From Olsenella sp. KH3B4 (GTDB lineage Bacteria > Actinomycetota > Coriobacteriia > Coriobacteriales > Atopobiaceae), in NCBI GenBank assembly GCA_900111695.1, contig FOHD01000006.1:1-64000 (forward strand): a stretch of DNA of 64,000 nucleotides, given 5' to 3'. The notes beneath the pieces are model-generated. The model was not told the origin of the DNA and ran no database searches. It was given only the letters and a program-made list of their open reading frames with translations. Within the stretch, counting starts at the first letter, position 1, and the number at the start of each line of letters is the position of its first letter. The translations under genes and the position numbers were made by a program. Shown piece by piece: positions 8,350 to 17,521 of the stretch.

Positions 8350-8859
8350 CTACTCGGACTTCTCCTCGGACTCGGGAGCGGCCTCCTCGGTCGAAGCCTC
8401 CTCGACGGGGGCCTCCTCAGCCTTGGGCCCCTCGGCGGGGGCTGCGGCCACCTTGGTCACGGTTGCCTTAGGCTCGGCCTTGGTCTTGGGCGTGACGGCC
8501 TCGGTCACGAGCTCCATAATGACGACCTCGGCACCGTCACCCTTGCGGGGACCGAGCTTCATGATGCGGGTGTAGCCGCCGTTGCGGTCGGCCCACATGC
8601 CCTGCGCGGCCTTCTCAAAGACCTCGCGGACGACCTCCTTGTCGCCAACCTTGGCGATGGCAAGGCGACGGGAGTGAAGGTCGCCCTTCTTGGCCCAAGT
8701 GATGACCTTGTCAACCTCGGGGCGGATGGCCTTGGCGCGCGGCTCAAGGGTCTTGATGCGATCGTTAGCAAGCAGGGCAGAGACCAGGCTCTTCTTCATG
8801 GCCTTGGTGTGGCTGGCATCGGTGCCGAGCTTCATGCCCCTCTTCTTGTTGTGCCTCAT
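8350..8859 (-). CDS. rplQ: 50S ribosomal protein L17 with acidic/alanine-rich tail
   Basis: The first 120 or so residues are a standard L17 (MRHNKKRGMKLG, KAIRPEVDKVITWAK, GGYTRI, VVIMELV), which sits near the exit of the peptide tunnel. The total of 169 residues is about 45 longer than the usual protein. The extra C-terminal tail is Ala/Glu/Pro/Lys-rich and probably disordered. It is the last gene of the superoperon, after rpoA, and ends just before a strong terminator. Such low-complexity tails on L17 occur in other actinobacteria; their role is unknown. Confidence 0.95.
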   Translation of the reverse strand: MRHNKKRGMKLGTDASHTKAMKKSLVSALLANDRIKTLEPRAKAIRPEVDKVITWAKKGDLHSRRLAIAKVGDKEVVREVFEKAAQGMWADRNGGYTRIMKLGPRKGDGAEVVIMELVTEAVTPKTKAEPKATVTKVAAAPAEGPKAEEAPVEEASTEEAAPESEEKSE

Positions 8860-8892
8860 GTCTAGCTTCTCCTATGCGATGCGTGCGGCGGC

Positions 8893-9834
8893 CTAAGCCT
8901 TGAGGGAAAGTCCCATGGACTCAAGCTTGTCCTTGACTTCCTCGATCGACTTGACGCCAAAGTTGCGGATGTTGAGAAGGTCGTTCTCGGAGAACTCCAC
9001 GAGCTGACGCACGGAGTGAATGCCTGCGCGCTTCAGGCAGTTGTAGGAGCGGACGGAGAGGTCCAGGTCCTCAATCTGCTTGTCAAGCTCAGCGTTATCC
9101 TCCTCGGCGCCCGTCGCGAAGATCGACTCGTCCTCCTGGGGCTCGTCGACGTCCGCGAGGCCCATGAAGGCCGTCATGTGCTGGTTGATGATGTTGGCGG
9201 CCTCGACGATGGCGTCGCGCGGGCTGATGGAGCCGTTCGTCTCGACCTCGAGCAGCAGGCGGTCGTAGTCGGTGTGGCGACCAACGCGGCAGGGCTCGAC
9301 GGACTTGGCGCAGCGGCGCACGGGCGAGTAGAGCGAATCGACGTGAATGATGCCGATGGGGTCGCTCTCGCGCTCGTTGTCATCGCCGGAGACATACCCA
9401 CGACCGATGCCAATGCGCATCTTCATGGAGAGGTGCGCGTCGGCGCCGAGCGTGCAGATAGCCTGGTCGGGGTTCACGAGGGTGAACTCCGCAGGGATGT
9501 CAAAGTCCCCGCCGGTGACCGTCATGGGGCCATCGACGTTGATGGAGGCAGTTGCCTCCTCGCCGGTGCCCATCGAACGGAACACGAGACCCTTCACGTT
9601 GAGGACGATATCGGTGACGTCCTCGTAGACACCCGGCACGGTGGTGAACTCGTGCTGCACGCCATCGATCTGGATGGCCTCGACGGCTGCGCCCTCGAGT
9701 GAGGACAGCAGCACGCGGCGCAGGGAGTTGCCCAGCGTGTCGCCATAGCCACGCTCGAGCGGCTCTGCGCTCACGCGAGCGAGGTTGTCGCTGATCTCTT
9801 CTACCGACACTGTGGGCCGGATGAACTCGGACAT
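8893..9834 (-). CDS. rpoA: RNA polymerase alpha subunit
   Basis: Two alpha subunits nucleate RNA polymerase assembly, and the C-terminal domain contacts UP elements and activators. The N-terminal domain motifs (RGYGDTLGNSLRRVLLSS, VLNVKGL) and the C-terminal helix-hairpin-helix domain (about residues 255-313) are intact. The DNA-contact residues equivalent to E. coli R265, N268, C269, G296, K298, S299 and E302 are all kept. ATG 9834 is chosen over 9846 because GGAGG sits five bases upstream. 313 aa is normal. The sequence of its C-terminal domain matters for the RpoC entry. Confidence 0.97.
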   Translation of the reverse strand: MSEFIRPTVSVEEISDNLARVSAEPLERGYGDTLGNSLRRVLLSSLEGAAVEAIQIDGVQHEFTTVPGVYEDVTDIVLNVKGLVFRSMGTGEEATASINVDGPMTVTGGDFDIPAEFTLVNPDQAICTLGADAHLSMKMRIGIGRGYVSGDDNERESDPIGIIHVDSLYSPVRRCAKSVEPCRVGRHTDYDRLLLEVETNGSISPRDAIVEAANIINQHMTAFMGLADVDEPQEDESIFATGAEEDNAELDKQIEDLDLSVRSYNCLKRAGIHSVRQLVEFSENDLLNIRNFGVKSIEEVKDKLESMGLSLKA

Positions 9835-9858
9835 TGCTACCTCCAAACTGAGTCGGGC

Positions 9859-10452
9859 TTACTTGGAGTAAAGCTCGACGATGAGCTGGGCGTCGATGTC
9901 GAGATCGATCTGGTCGCGGTTGGGAAGCTGGAGCACGGTGCCCTGGAGCTTCTCGATGTCGACCTCAAGCCACGCGGGCACGGCCATGTGCTCGGAGGAG
10001 ATGAGGGCCTCCTTGATGGGGAGAAGGTCCTTGGCCTTGGGGGCCACGGCGACGACGTCGCCGGCCTTCACCTGGTAGGAGGGGATGTCGACGCGGTGGC
10101 CGTTCACGGTGATGTGACCGTGGAGAACGGTCTGGCGGGCCTCCTTGCGGGTGCGGGCGAAGCCGAGACGGAACACGACGTTGTCGAGCCTGGACTCGAG
10201 GATGGTCATGAGGTTATCACCGGTGATGCCCTCGCGCTTGAGAGCCAGCTTGTAGTAGCTGCGGAACTGCTTCTCGAGAACGCCGTAGATGAACTTGGCC
10301 TTCTGCTTCTCGCGGAGCTGCGTGCCGTACTCGCTCTCCTGGCGGCGACGCTGCTTGGGCTGACGGTGAGATTCCTTGTTGATTCCCATGACGACGGGAT
10401 CGATGCCGAGCTGACGGCACCGCTTAAGGACAGGCGTCCTGTCAACTGCCAT
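9859..10452 (-). CDS. rpsD: 30S ribosomal protein S4
   Basis: S4 starts assembly of the 30S 5' domain by binding 16S rRNA. The 197-aa protein has the S4 RNA-binding domain (SRLDNVVFRLGFARTRKEARQTVLHGHITVNG) and a normal C-terminal end (LIVELYSK). It is the cysteine-poor form: no zinc cluster remains in the N-terminal domain. It sits between rpsK and rpoA, as in most bacteria, and ends 24 bp before the rpoA start. Confidence 0.97.
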   Translation of the reverse strand: MAVDRTPVLKRCRQLGIDPVVMGINKESHRQPKQRRRQESEYGTQLREKQKAKFIYGVLEKQFRSYYKLALKREGITGDNLMTILESRLDNVVFRLGFARTRKEARQTVLHGHITVNGHRVDIPSYQVKAGDVVAVAPKAKDLLPIKEALISSEHMAVPAWLEVDIEKLQGTVLQLPNRDQIDLDIDAQLIVELYSK

Positions 10453-10470
10453 TAGTGGTGTCCTTCCTAG

Positions 10471-10872
10471 CTACACGCGACGACGCTTGCACGGACGGCA
10501 ACCGTTGTGCGGGATGGGGGTCTTGTCCTGGATGCCCGAAACCTCGAGGCCGGCAGCCTGGAGGGAGCGGATGGCCGTCTCACGGCCGGAGCCGGGGCCC
10601 TTGACGAACACGGAGACCTTGTGCAGGCCGTGCTCCATGGCTGCCTTCGCAGCGGCCTCAGCGGCAAGCTGGGCTGCGAACGGGGTGGACTTGCGGGAGC
10701 CCTTGAAGCCAACGGTGCCGCCGGACTGCCAGGAGATCACGTTGCCCTGGGGGTCGGTGATGGAGACGATGGTGTTGTTGAAGGTGCTCTTGATGTGAGC
10801 CTGTCCAACCGCGATGTTCTTGCGCTCAGAGCGGCGCACGCGGGTGGTACGGGCATTCTTCTTCTGCGGCAT
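10471..10872 (-). CDS. rpsK: 30S ribosomal protein S11
   Basis: S11 forms part of the 30S platform that holds the mRNA Shine-Dalgarno helix. The 133-aa protein has the standard core ([57 protein letters not shown]) and ends with [11 protein letters not shown]. It starts at ATG 10872 and follows rpsM after 12 bp in the alpha-operon order rpsM-rpsK-rpsD-rpoA-rplQ. Confidence 0.97.
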   Translation of the reverse strand: MPQKKNARTTRVRRSERKNIAVGQAHIKSTFNNTIVSITDPQGNVISWQSGGTVGFKGSRKSTPFAAQLAAEAAAKAAMEHGLHKVSVFVKGPGSGRETAIRSLQAAGLEVSGIQDKTPIPHNGCRPCKRRRV

Positions 10873-10884
10873 TGTGTTATCCCC

Positions 10885-11256
10885 TTACGCCTTCTTCTTG
10901 GCACCGATCTGACGCTTCTTGCCCTTGCGGGTACGAGCGTTGGTGTGGGTGCGCTGACCGCGGACGGGGAGGCCCTTGCGGTGGCGAAGGCCACGGTAGC
11001 AGCCAATCTCCATCAGACGGGCAATGTTCTGCCTCACCTCACGGCGAAGGTCGCCCTCGGTGGTGTAGTTGGCATCGATGTAGTCACGAAGCTTGGTGAC
11101 CTCGTCCTCCGTCAGGTCCTTGACGCGAGTAGAGGGGTCAACACCGGTCTCCGCGCAGATCTTGGTTGCGCTGGTCTGGCCGATGCCGTAAAGGTAGGTG
11201 AGTCCGACCTCGACACGCTTGTCACGCGGAAGGTCGACGCCATTGATACGGGCCAA
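10885..11256 (-). CDS. rpsM: 30S ribosomal protein S13
   Basis: S13 lies in the 30S head and contacts the 50S subunit and P-site tRNA. The 123-residue protein begins [21 protein letters not shown] and carries the helix-two-turn-helix segment ([17 protein letters not shown]) and the basic C-terminal tail ([17 protein letters not shown]) that reaches the tRNA. It follows rpmJ closely, in the usual infA-rpmJ-rpsM order. Confidence 0.97.
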   Translation of the reverse strand: MARINGVDLPRDKRVEVGLTYLYGIGQTSATKICAETGVDPSTRVKDLTEDEVTKLRDYIDANYTTEGDLRREVRQNIARLMEIGCYRGLRHRKGLPVRGQRTHTNARTRKGKKRQIGAKKKA

Positions 11257-11277
11257 CGTGAGTCTCCTCTCAGTTAT

Positions 11278-11391
11278 CTAGCCCTGACGCTGCTTGTGGC
11301 GCGGGTTCTCGCAGATTACGTATACCTTGCCGTGGCGACGAATGATCTTGCACTTGTCGCACATCTTCTTGACCGAAGGACGTACCTTCAT
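11278..11391 (-). CDS. rpmJ: 50S ribosomal protein L36 (zinc-binding form)
   Basis: A 37-codon gene on the minus strand (ATG 11391, stop 11278-11280) encodes [14 protein letters not shown], ending [10 protein letters not shown]. Cysteines 11, 14 and 27 and histidine 32 form the zinc site of the C+ type of L36, the smallest large-subunit protein, which binds 23S rRNA near the factor-binding region. A GGAAAG-type ribosome site lies upstream. It is placed between infA and rpsM as in most bacteria. Confidence 0.95.
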   Translation of the reverse strand: MKVRPSVKKMCDKCKIIRRHGKVYVICENPRHKQRQG

Positions 11392-11517
11392 GTGTCTTTC
11401 CTTCCAGTAGACAGTACCTGTACTGGTAGTGCATCTGGCCTGGCAGGTGGTGCTGCCTGGCGCTTCTATCTCATCGCCCAGCCGCAGGCGTGAATAACCG
11501 ACCGTTGTGCGCAGCGC

Positions 11518-11736
11518 CTACTTGTAACGGTAGGTAATGCGACCCCTCGTGAGGTCATACGGCGAAATCTCCACCACGACCTTGTCGCCGGGAAGAATCC
11601 TGATGTAATTCATCCGGATCTTCCCCGAGATCGTGCAGAGGATGGTCTTGCCGTTCTCAAGCTCGACGTTGAACATGGCGTTAGGCAGCGGCTCGATGAC
11701 CTTGCCCTCAAGCTCGATTGCATCCTGTTTGCTCAA
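11518..11736 (-). CDS. infA: Translation initiation factor IF-1 (TTG start)
   Basis: IF-1 occupies the ribosomal A site during initiation. The S1-like OB fold is complete: [46 protein letters not shown], then [14 protein letters not shown]. The frame extends upstream to 11769, but family length (72 aa) and a GAGAGG site six bases ahead of TTG-AGC-AAA support TTG at 11736 as the start. The low-efficiency codon may limit IF-1 output. A stable hairpin separates it from map upstream. Confidence 0.93.
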   Translation of the reverse strand: MSKQDAIELEGKVIEPLPNAMFNVELENGKTILCTISGKIRMNYIRILPGDKVVVEISPYDLTRGRITYRYK

Positions 11737-11794
11737 ATTCAACCCTCTCAACGCTGTGACAGCGACCAAATATCTTACCTAAAATCATCACAAA

Positions 11795-11829
11795 CGTCCA
11801 CGTTGCACGCAAATCGCACAACGTGGACG
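11795..11829 (-). terminator. Hairpin between map and infA (weak terminator or attenuator)
   Basis: A perfect 11-bp stem, CGTCCACGTTG (11795-11805) with CAACGTGGACG (11819-11829), lies just downstream of map. On the minus strand it is followed by TTTGTGATGATTTT, a broken U-tract, so termination would be partial. Confidence 0.5.
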
Positions 11830-11851
11830 CAAATTATCTGCGAGAAGGACG

Positions 11852-12646
11852 CTAGGCGTCCCTCTCACCGCCCTGCATGGGACACCAAGACCCTTCCTCG
11901 TCGGTAGTAAGGATAACAGGGCCATCCTTGGTGATAGCAATGGTGTTCTCGTAATGCGCAGCAGGAAGGTTGTCGTTGGTGACAACGGTCCAACCGTTAG
12001 AGAGCGTATGCGAATCGTAGGAACCCATGGTGATCATGGGTTCGATCGCGATGACCATTCCCACCTGAAGGCGGACGCCACGACCACGCTTGCCGTAGTT
12101 GGGGACATTTGGGTCTTCATGCATCACATGGCCAACACCGTGACCAACGTAGTCACGCACAACGCCGTAGCCATGTGATTCGGCGAGTTCCTGGATGGCA
12201 GCACCAACATCACCCAACCGGTTGCCGGGGACGGCCTGCTCGATACCTGCCTTGAGACAATCGCGGGTGACCTCGCAGAGACCCTTTCGCTCATCGGACA
12301 CGTTGCCCACATAGAATGTCCAGGCATTGTCACCGACCCAACCCCCGAGAGTTGCCCCGGTGTCGACGGAGATGATGTCCCCCTCCTCGAGTGCAACTGC
12401 CGGGGAGGGAATTCCGTGCACGATCTGCTCGTTGACGGAAGAGCAGATGCTCGCCGGGAAACCACCGTAACCCTTAAACGTTGGGGTTGCCCCATGCAGG
12501 CGAATGTAGCCCTCGACGACCTGGTCGATCTCGCGAGTGGTAATGCCTGGCCGGACCATCTCCCCGGCACGGCGAAGGGCCGCCTTGGACACTGCCCCGG
12601 CGGCCTTCATCTGCTCGATTTGCTCAGGCTTCTTGATGTGGATCAT
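11852..12646 (-). CDS. map: Methionine aminopeptidase, type I
   Basis: Removes the initiator methionine from new proteins. The 264-aa protein carries the five metal ligands of the pita-bread fold: two aspartates in SVDTGATLGGWVGDNAW, the histidine of VGHGVGHVMHE, and glutamates in IAIEPM and HYENTIAI. No N-terminal zinc extension is present, so it is type Ia. Its ATG overlaps the adk stop codon (ATGA), so the two are translationally coupled, which is the usual adk-map arrangement. Confidence 0.96.
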   Translation of the reverse strand: MIHIKKPEQIEQMKAAGAVSKAALRRAGEMVRPGITTREIDQVVEGYIRLHGATPTFKGYGGFPASICSSVNEQIVHGIPSPAVALEEGDIISVDTGATLGGWVGDNAWTFYVGNVSDERKGLCEVTRDCLKAGIEQAVPGNRLGDVGAAIQELAESHGYGVVRDYVGHGVGHVMHEDPNVPNYGKRGRGVRLQVGMVIAIEPMITMGSYDSHTLSNGWTVVTNDNLPAAHYENTIAITKDGPVILTTDEEGSWCPMQGGERDA

Positions 12647-13269
12647 GCGGTAAGGAGAGCCTTGACGTCGGCATAGACCTCGTCGACCGGCCTGTCTCCA
12701 TCGACCTCCTTGAGAATCGAGTGACCGCGATAGTACTCGACGAGAGGAGCCGTCTGCGTCTGGTACACGTCCAGGCGCTTCTGGATGGTCTCGGGCTTGT
12801 CATCGTCGCGCTGGTACATCTCGCCACCGCAGCGCGGGCACACGTCGACGCCGGCTGGAGCTGTGTAACCGCACGAGCGGCAGGTCCTGCGCGAGCTCAG
12901 GCGCTTGACGATGACGTCGGGCTTCACGTCCACGAGAAGGGCGGCGTCGAGGTTGCGCTCCATGGACGCAAGCTCGGAGTCAAGCGTAACGGCCTGGGCG
13001 GTGTTGCGAGGAAAGCCGTCCAGGATGAAGCCCGCCTGCGCATCGTCGGCCTGGAGACGCTCCTTCACGAGGTTGATGACGAGCTGGTCAGGCACGAGCT
13101 TACCGGCGTCCATGTAGGACTTGGCCTCGATGCCGAGCTTGGACTGTGCCTTGACGGCAGCGCGGAGAAGGTCGCCGGTTGAGATGTGGACGAGCCCAAA
13201 CTCCTCCACGAGCTTCTGTGCCTGCGTCCCCTTTCCTGCGCCTGGGGCACCGAGAAGAACGATGTTCAT
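12643..13269 (-). CDS. adk: Adenylate kinase (zinc-LID type)
   Basis: Interconverts AMP, ADP and ATP. The P-loop GAPGAGKGTQ stands at the start, followed by the AMP-binding region (HISTGDLLRAAV), DGFPRN and a LID domain with four cysteines (CRSCGYTAP...VCPRCGG) that bind structural zinc as in Gram-positive long-form kinases. ATG 13269 is chosen because AAGGGGG lies six bases upstream; the frame is open further but carries no family sequence. A strong terminator-like hairpin sits between secY and this gene's ribosome site. Confidence 0.96.
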   Translation of the reverse strand: MNIVLLGAPGAGKGTQAQKLVEEFGLVHISTGDLLRAAVKAQSKLGIEAKSYMDAGKLVPDQLVINLVKERLQADDAQAGFILDGFPRNTAQAVTLDSELASMERNLDAALLVDVKPDVIVKRLSSRRTCRSCGYTAPAGVDVCPRCGGEMYQRDDDKPETIQKRLDVYQTQTAPLVEYYRGHSILKEVDGDRPVDEVYADVKALLTA

Positions 13270-13284
13270 GTGCATCCCCCTTCG

Positions 13285-13318
13285 AAAAAAGGGGTGTCGG
13301 CCAGTCGACCGACACCCC
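13285..13318 (-). terminator. Terminator-like hairpin between secY and adk
   Basis: A perfect 10-bp stem (GGGGTGTCGG at 13291-13300 with CCGACACCCC at 13309-13318) is followed on the minus strand by TTTTTT and then directly by the adk ribosome site. It looks like a full intrinsic terminator inside the operon, so adk-map-infA output is probably reduced by attenuation or has its own promoter. Confidence 0.8.
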
Positions 13319-13333
13319 CGCACAACAAATTGC

Positions 13334-14611
13334 CTACTTGAAGAATCCGTCGTAGTTGTGCATCTTGAGCTGGCTCTCGAGCGATGCGATCGTGTCCATG
13401 GCAACGCCGACCATGATGAGCACCGAGGTCCCGCCGAACGACTGTATGAGCGTGTCGTTGGTGAACCAGAAGATGATGGTTGGCACCACGGCGAGAACTG
13501 CCATGAAAATCGCCCCAGGCAGCGTGACGTGGTCAATAGTGCTCTTGATGTAGGACGCCGTCGCCGCGCCAGGCCTTACTCCGGGGATGAAGCCGCCCTG
13601 CTTGCGCAGCTGATCGGCCGTCTCCTCGGGGTTGAAGACCATCGAGGTGTAGAAGTAGGCGAAGAACACGATGAGCACAACGGAGAGGACCCAGTTAAGC
13701 CAGCCCGAGGAGAGGGCGTTGGCAACCGCCTGAATCCAGTCCACGCCAGGGAAGAACACGGCGATCTGGGCCGGGAAGTACAGAACCGCAGAGGCGAAGA
13801 TGATGGGAACGACGCCTGCCGTGTTCACCTTGATCGGGAGATAGGTGTTCTGACCACCCATGACCCGACGACCCACGACGCGCTTCGCGTACTGCACGGG
13901 AATACGGCGCTGCCCTCGCTCCACATAGACGATCAGGGGCACGACCGCCACGATCACGATGAGCGTGATGATGGTGAGCAGGGCGTTGCCGTTGGTCGTC
14001 ACCGAGGAGATGAGCGCGGAGGGCAGCCCGGACATGATGTTCGCGAAGATGATCAGGGACATGCCGTTGCCAACGCCACGCTGGGTGATGACCTCACCCA
14101 GCCACATGATGATCACGGCGCCGACAAGCATCGTGAAGACCACAATGACGTTCTCGAGTGCCTCGGGAATCCCCATCTGGGAGAACGTTACGCCAAAGCT
14201 CTTGAAGTAGAAGAGATAGGCGATCGCGTTGAGGAGTGCGAGGCCGATGGTGAGGTAGCGGGTGTACTGCGTGATCTTGCGCTGACCCGACTCCCCCTCC
14301 TTGGCAAGCTCTCCCAGCGAGGGGACCACCGCTTGGAACATCTGGAGGATGATCTGCGCGGTGATGTAAGGCATGATGCCCAGGCTGAACACGGACATGC
14401 GCGAGAGGGCGCCGCCCGAGAACAGGTTGAGCACCGCCATGGCGCCGCTCGAGGAGACGCCGGCGGCATACGCGCTCAGCATCTCCTGGAACGGGGCCCC
14501 AGGCACGGGAAGGTACGCACCGAACCGGTAGAGGACGAGAACCCCCACGGTGAGGAGAATCTTCTTCCTCAGCTCCGGAACTCGGAAAGCGTTGGCGATT
14601 CCGTTTAGCAC
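13334..14611 (-). CDS. secY: Protein translocase channel SecY
   Basis: SecY is the ten-helix pore of the Sec export channel. The 425-aa protein shows the expected segments: the first helix and plug region ([25 protein letters not shown]), the [20 protein letters not shown] block, [20 protein letters not shown] in the cytosolic loop, and [15 protein letters not shown] near the C terminus. Its start overlaps the end of rplO by seven bases. Partners secE and, outside the window, secG complete the channel. Confidence 0.97.
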   Translation of the reverse strand: MLNGIANAFRVPELRKKILLTVGVLVLYRFGAYLPVPGAPFQEMLSAYAAGVSSSGAMAVLNLFSGGALSRMSVFSLGIMPYITAQIILQMFQAVVPSLGELAKEGESGQRKITQYTRYLTIGLALLNAIAYLFYFKSFGVTFSQMGIPEALENVIVVFTMLVGAVIIMWLGEVITQRGVGNGMSLIIFANIMSGLPSALISSVTTNGNALLTIITLIVIVAVVPLIVYVERGQRRIPVQYAKRVVGRRVMGGQNTYLPIKVNTAGVVPIIFASAVLYFPAQIAVFFPGVDWIQAVANALSSGWLNWVLSVVLIVFFAYFYTSMVFNPEETADQLRKQGGFIPGVRPGAATASYIKSTIDHVTLPGAIFMAVLAVVPTIIFWFTNDTLIQSFGGTSVLIMVGVAMDTIASLESQLKMHNYDGFFK

Positions 14612-15054
14612 GCCGGCTCGACCTTTCCTCCGGCCGCCTCAATCTTAGTCTTGGCCGAGGCGGAAACCTTGTCCACCTTGACAGTGAGCTTCTTGGTGAG
14701 CTCGCCGTCACCGAGGACCTTCACGGGAACATAGGTGCGCTTGATGATGCCCTTTGCGACGAGAGACTCGACGTCGACGGTGTCGCCGTCCTCAAAGACC
14801 TCCTGGAGACGGGCGACGTTCACGGGAGCGTACTCGACGCGGTTGGGGTTCCTGAAGCCGGGGAGCTTAGGCAGGCGCATGGCGAGCGGCTGCTGGCCGC
14901 CCTCGAAGCCGGCGCCCTTGCCGCCGCCGGAGCGGGAGAGCTGACCCTTGGTGCCGCGGCCGGCGGTGGTGCCGTGGCCGGAAGAGTTGCCGCGACCGAT
15001 GCGCTTGCGGTTCTTCCTGGAGCCCTCTGCGGGGCGCAGATCATTGAGCTGCAT
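14605..15054 (-). CDS. rplO: 50S ribosomal protein L15
   Basis: L15 is a late-assembly protein running through the large subunit. The 149-aa product has the glycine/arginine-rich start ([22 protein letters not shown], here broken by normal loop residues) and the family blocks [18 protein letters not shown] and [16 protein letters not shown]. It lies between rpmD and secY, overlapping secY by seven bases, so the two are likely coupled. Confidence 0.96.
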   Translation of the reverse strand: MQLNDLRPAEGSRKNRKRIGRGNSSGHGTTAGRGTKGQLSRSGGGKGAGFEGGQQPLAMRLPKLPGFRNPNRVEYAPVNVARLQEVFEDGDTVDVESLVAKGIIKRTYVPVKVLGDGELTKKLTVKVDKVSASAKTKIEAAGGKVEPAC

Positions 15055-15065
15055 TTGGGTGACTC

Positions 15066-15254
15066 CTAGTTCTCTTCAACGGTCACGAGGTGCTTGACCT
15101 TGAAGATCATGCCTCGGACGCTGGGGTTGTCGGGCAGGACGGCGACGTCGCCGATCTTGCGAAGGCCCATGGCACGGCAGGTGGCCGTCTGGTCCTTCTT
15201 CACCTGCGTCACGGCACTGCGGACGAGGGTGACGGTGAGCTTCTTCTCTGCCAT
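15066..15254 (-). CDS. rpmD: 50S ribosomal protein L30
   Basis: A 62-residue bacterial-size L30: [12 protein letters not shown], then [18 protein letters not shown], and a last strand [10 protein letters not shown]. It begins two bases after the rpsE stop codon, in the standard rpsE-rpmD-rplO order, and is absent from some bacteria, so its presence here is informative about lineage. Confidence 0.95.
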   Translation of the reverse strand: MAEKKLTVTLVRSAVTQVKKDQTATCRAMGLRKIGDVAVLPDNPSVRGMIFKVKHLVTVEEN

Positions 15255-15256
15255 CG

Positions 15257-15778
15257 CTAGTTCTCCTTCCCGACGAACATCTCGGAGACGGTGAGGCCAC
15301 GGCGCTCAGCGGTCTCCTGGGGGCTGGAGAGCTCCTTCAGGCCCTCGGCAGCAGCCTTGATGATGTTCATGGCGTTGTCGGTGCCCAGGGACTTGGAAAG
15401 GACGTTGGTGATGCCAGCGAGCTCGAAGAGCGGGCGCACGGGGCCGCCGGCGATGACGCCGGTACCCTCGATAGCCGGCTTGATGAGAACGCGGCCCGCA
15501 CCGTAGTGACCCTCGACCGTGTGGGGAACGCTGCCCTCGGCGGTGACGGGAACCTTGAACATGTTCTTCTTGGCGTCCTCGACGCCCTTCTGAATTGCCA
15601 GGGGCACCTCGGTGGAACGGCCCATGCCAAGACCGACGTTGCCCTTGCCGTCGCCAACGACGACGAGAGCCACGAGGGACATGCGACGGCCGCCCTTGAC
15701 GGTCTTGGAGACGCGGTGGATGTAGACGACGCGCTCCTGAAGATCCGTGTCCTGCTGGCGCTTACGATCACGTGCCAT
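15257..15778 (-). CDS. rpsE: 30S ribosomal protein S5
   Basis: S5 helps set decoding accuracy and mRNA unwinding at the 30S entry. The 173-aa protein has the N-terminal double-stranded RNA-binding fold (LQERVVYIHRVSKTVKGGRR, FSLGDGKGNVGLG-like segment) and the C-terminal ATP-like fold (AGRVLIKPAIEGTGVIAGG, NVLSKSLGTDNAMN). It follows rplR by nine bases. Confidence 0.97.
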   Translation of the reverse strand: MARDRKRQQDTDLQERVVYIHRVSKTVKGGRRMSLVALVVVGDGKGNVGLGMGRSTEVPLAIQKGVEDAKKNMFKVPVTAEGSVPHTVEGHYGAGRVLIKPAIEGTGVIAGGPVRPLFELAGITNVLSKSLGTDNAMNIIKAAAEGLKELSSPQETAERRGLTVSEMFVGKEN

Positions 15779-15787
15779 TGAATCCTC

Positions 15788-16156
15788 CTAGAACTTCAGG
15801 CCCGCGCTGCGGGCACCGTCTGCCAGAGCCTGGACACGGCCGTGATAGATGCGGCCGCCACGGTCGAACCTGACCGTGGTGATGCCCTTCTCGATGGCAC
15901 GCTTGCCAACGAGCTCGCCCACGAACGCGGCGGCCTCCTTGTTGGAGCCCACCTTCCCGGTTGCGCGGAACTCGGGGTCGAGGGTCGAGGCAGAGCACAG
16001 CGTCTTGCCCTCGGTGTCATCGATGACCTGAGCGTAGATGTTGGCGTTGGTGCGGTGCACGCAGAGGCGGGGACGCTCTGGGGTACCGAAGATCTTGGCG
16101 CGGACGCGACGCTTGCGACGCGCGAGGCCAGCTGCCTTCTTCTGATACTTGTTCAT
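15788..16156 (-). CDS. rplR: 50S ribosomal protein L18
   Basis: L18 brings 5S rRNA to the large subunit with L5. The 122-aa protein starts with a basic tail ([22 protein letters not shown]) and has [20 protein letters not shown] and the C-terminal [24 protein letters not shown], all standard. It is followed by rpsE and lies 60 bp after rplF. Confidence 0.96.
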   Translation of the reverse strand: MNKYQKKAAGLARRKRRVRAKIFGTPERPRLCVHRTNANIYAQVIDDTEGKTLCSASTLDPEFRATGKVGSNKEAAAFVGELVGKRAIEKGITTVRFDRGGRIYHGRVQALADGARSAGLKF

Positions 16157-16216
16157 TCCTTCTCCTTAGTCACGCCACCACCTGACGGGGTGATGGTCTT
16201 GTGCCTGGTCCTAATA

Positions 16217-16753
16217 CTACTTGGCGGCCTTGCCGAGCTTGCGGCGGATGTGCTCGCCCTCGTAGTGGATACCCTTGCCCTTGTACGGCTCAGGCGGACG
16301 CTTCTCGCGGATCTCGGCGGCAACCTGACCGACCTGCTCCTTGGAGATGCCCTTCACCGTGATGTGGGTGTTGTCGGGCACCTCGAACGAGATGTTCTCG
16401 GGGCAGGCGAAGATGACGGGGTGAGAATAGCCGAGGGAGAGGTCGAGGTCCTTGCCCTTGAGCGCGGCACGATAGCCGACGCCCGTGAGCTCGAGCTTCT
16501 TCTCGAAGCCCTCGGAGACGCCCACGACCATGTTGTGGATGAGGGTGCGGACGAGGCCCTGCTGAGCGTTGGACTCCTTGGACTCGTCAACGCGGGCGAC
16601 CGTGAGGACGTCACCCTCCTGGGTAATGCTCACCAGGTCAGAGAAGGTACGGGTGAGCTCGCCCTTGCTGCCCTTGGCAGAGACGGTGGTGCCGTCGATG
16701 GTCACCGTGACTCCAGCCGGAATCTGGACAGGCTTCTTACCAATACGAGACAT
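16217..16753 (-). CDS. rplF: 50S ribosomal protein L6
   Basis: L6 sits near the factor-binding site of the large subunit. The 178-residue protein has two related folds: MSRIGKKPVQIPAGVTVTIDG at the start, the LELTGVGYRAALKGKDL middle, and the C-terminal KEQVGQVAAEIREKRPPEPYKGKGI that contacts 23S rRNA. Normal length, standard position between rpsH and rplR. Confidence 0.97.
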   Translation of the reverse strand: MSRIGKKPVQIPAGVTVTIDGTTVSAKGSKGELTRTFSDLVSITQEGDVLTVARVDESKESNAQQGLVRTLIHNMVVGVSEGFEKKLELTGVGYRAALKGKDLDLSLGYSHPVIFACPENISFEVPDNTHITVKGISKEQVGQVAAEIREKRPPEPYKGKGIHYEGEHIRRKLGKAAK

Positions 16754-16782
16754 TGTCTCCTCCTATCTTGATTCAGCCGGAG

Positions 16783-17181
16783 TTACCAGATGTAGGCGAT
16801 GACCTCGCCGCCGACGCCGAGCTTGCGGGCGTCGCGGTCGCACATCATGCCCTTGGAAGTAGAGATAACGGCAGTGCCGAGGCCGCCCAGGACGCGGGGA
16901 AGCTTGTCCGCCTGGGAGTAGATGCGAAGGCCCGGCTTGGAGATGCGACGGATGCCGCGGATCACGCGGGCGCGCCTGTTGCCGTACTTAAGCGTAATGT
17001 GAAGGGTCTTCTGGGGCTTGGTGTCCTCCACCTCGTAGCCCTCGATGTAACCCTCCTCCTTGATGACGCGGGCAATCTCGACGAGCACCTTGGTCGAAGG
17101 CATGGAAACCTCGGCCTTGCCCGCTGAGTTCGCGTTGCGGATGCGCGTCAGCATGTCTGAAATGGGATCGGTAATCTTCAT
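16783..17181 (-). CDS. rpsH: 30S ribosomal protein S8
   Basis: S8 binds the central 16S domain and in many bacteria represses its own operon. From ATG 17181 ([18 protein letters not shown]) it is 132 aa and ends with [25 protein letters not shown], the family's fixed C-terminal block. An upstream frame extension to 17235 has no family sequence. An AGAAGGAT ribosome site precedes the chosen start. Confidence 0.97.
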   Translation of the reverse strand: MKITDPISDMLTRIRNANSAGKAEVSMPSTKVLVEIARVIKEEGYIEGYEVEDTKPQKTLHITLKYGNRRARVIRGIRRISKPGLRIYSQADKLPRVLGGLGTAVISTSKGMMCDRDARKLGVGGEVIAYIW

Positions 17182-17268
17182 TGATCCTTCTCCTTCGTCA
17201 TGATGAAACTGCGTGTCCGGTTCGCCCAAACCCATGGCGTGGGCGCCTGGACGCCAGAGCCCTGCGTC

Positions 17269-17454
17269 CTACCAGCTTGCCTTGCGGACGCCAGGAAGCT
17301 CGCCCTTGCTTGCCAGCTCGCGGAAGCAGACACGGCAGAGACCGAACTTGCGATAGACGGAGTGGGGACGCCCACAACGCTGGCAGCGGTTCTGCTTACG
17401 CGTCGAGAACTTCGGCTCGCGGTTCGCCTTGACGATCATCGATGTCTTAGCCAC
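17269..17454 (-). CDS. rpsZ: 30S ribosomal protein S14, zinc type (GTG start)
   Basis: GTG at 17454 sits seven bases after GGAGG and gives the exact 61-residue length of type Z S14. Four cysteines (C24, C27, C40, C43) form the zinc finger; the rest ([39 protein letters not shown]) is standard. It is in the 30S head. Position between rplE and rpsH is typical. The longer upstream frame to 17508 has no support. Confidence 0.95.
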   Translation of the reverse strand: MAKTSMIVKANREPKFSTRKQNRCQRCGRPHSVYRKFGLCRVCFRELASKGELPGVRKASW

Positions 17455-17521
17455 AAATCCTCCTTCATAGTGCATCTTGACCGCCCGGGACATCCCGGGC
17501 GAGGTCATTGCAATGGTTGGC

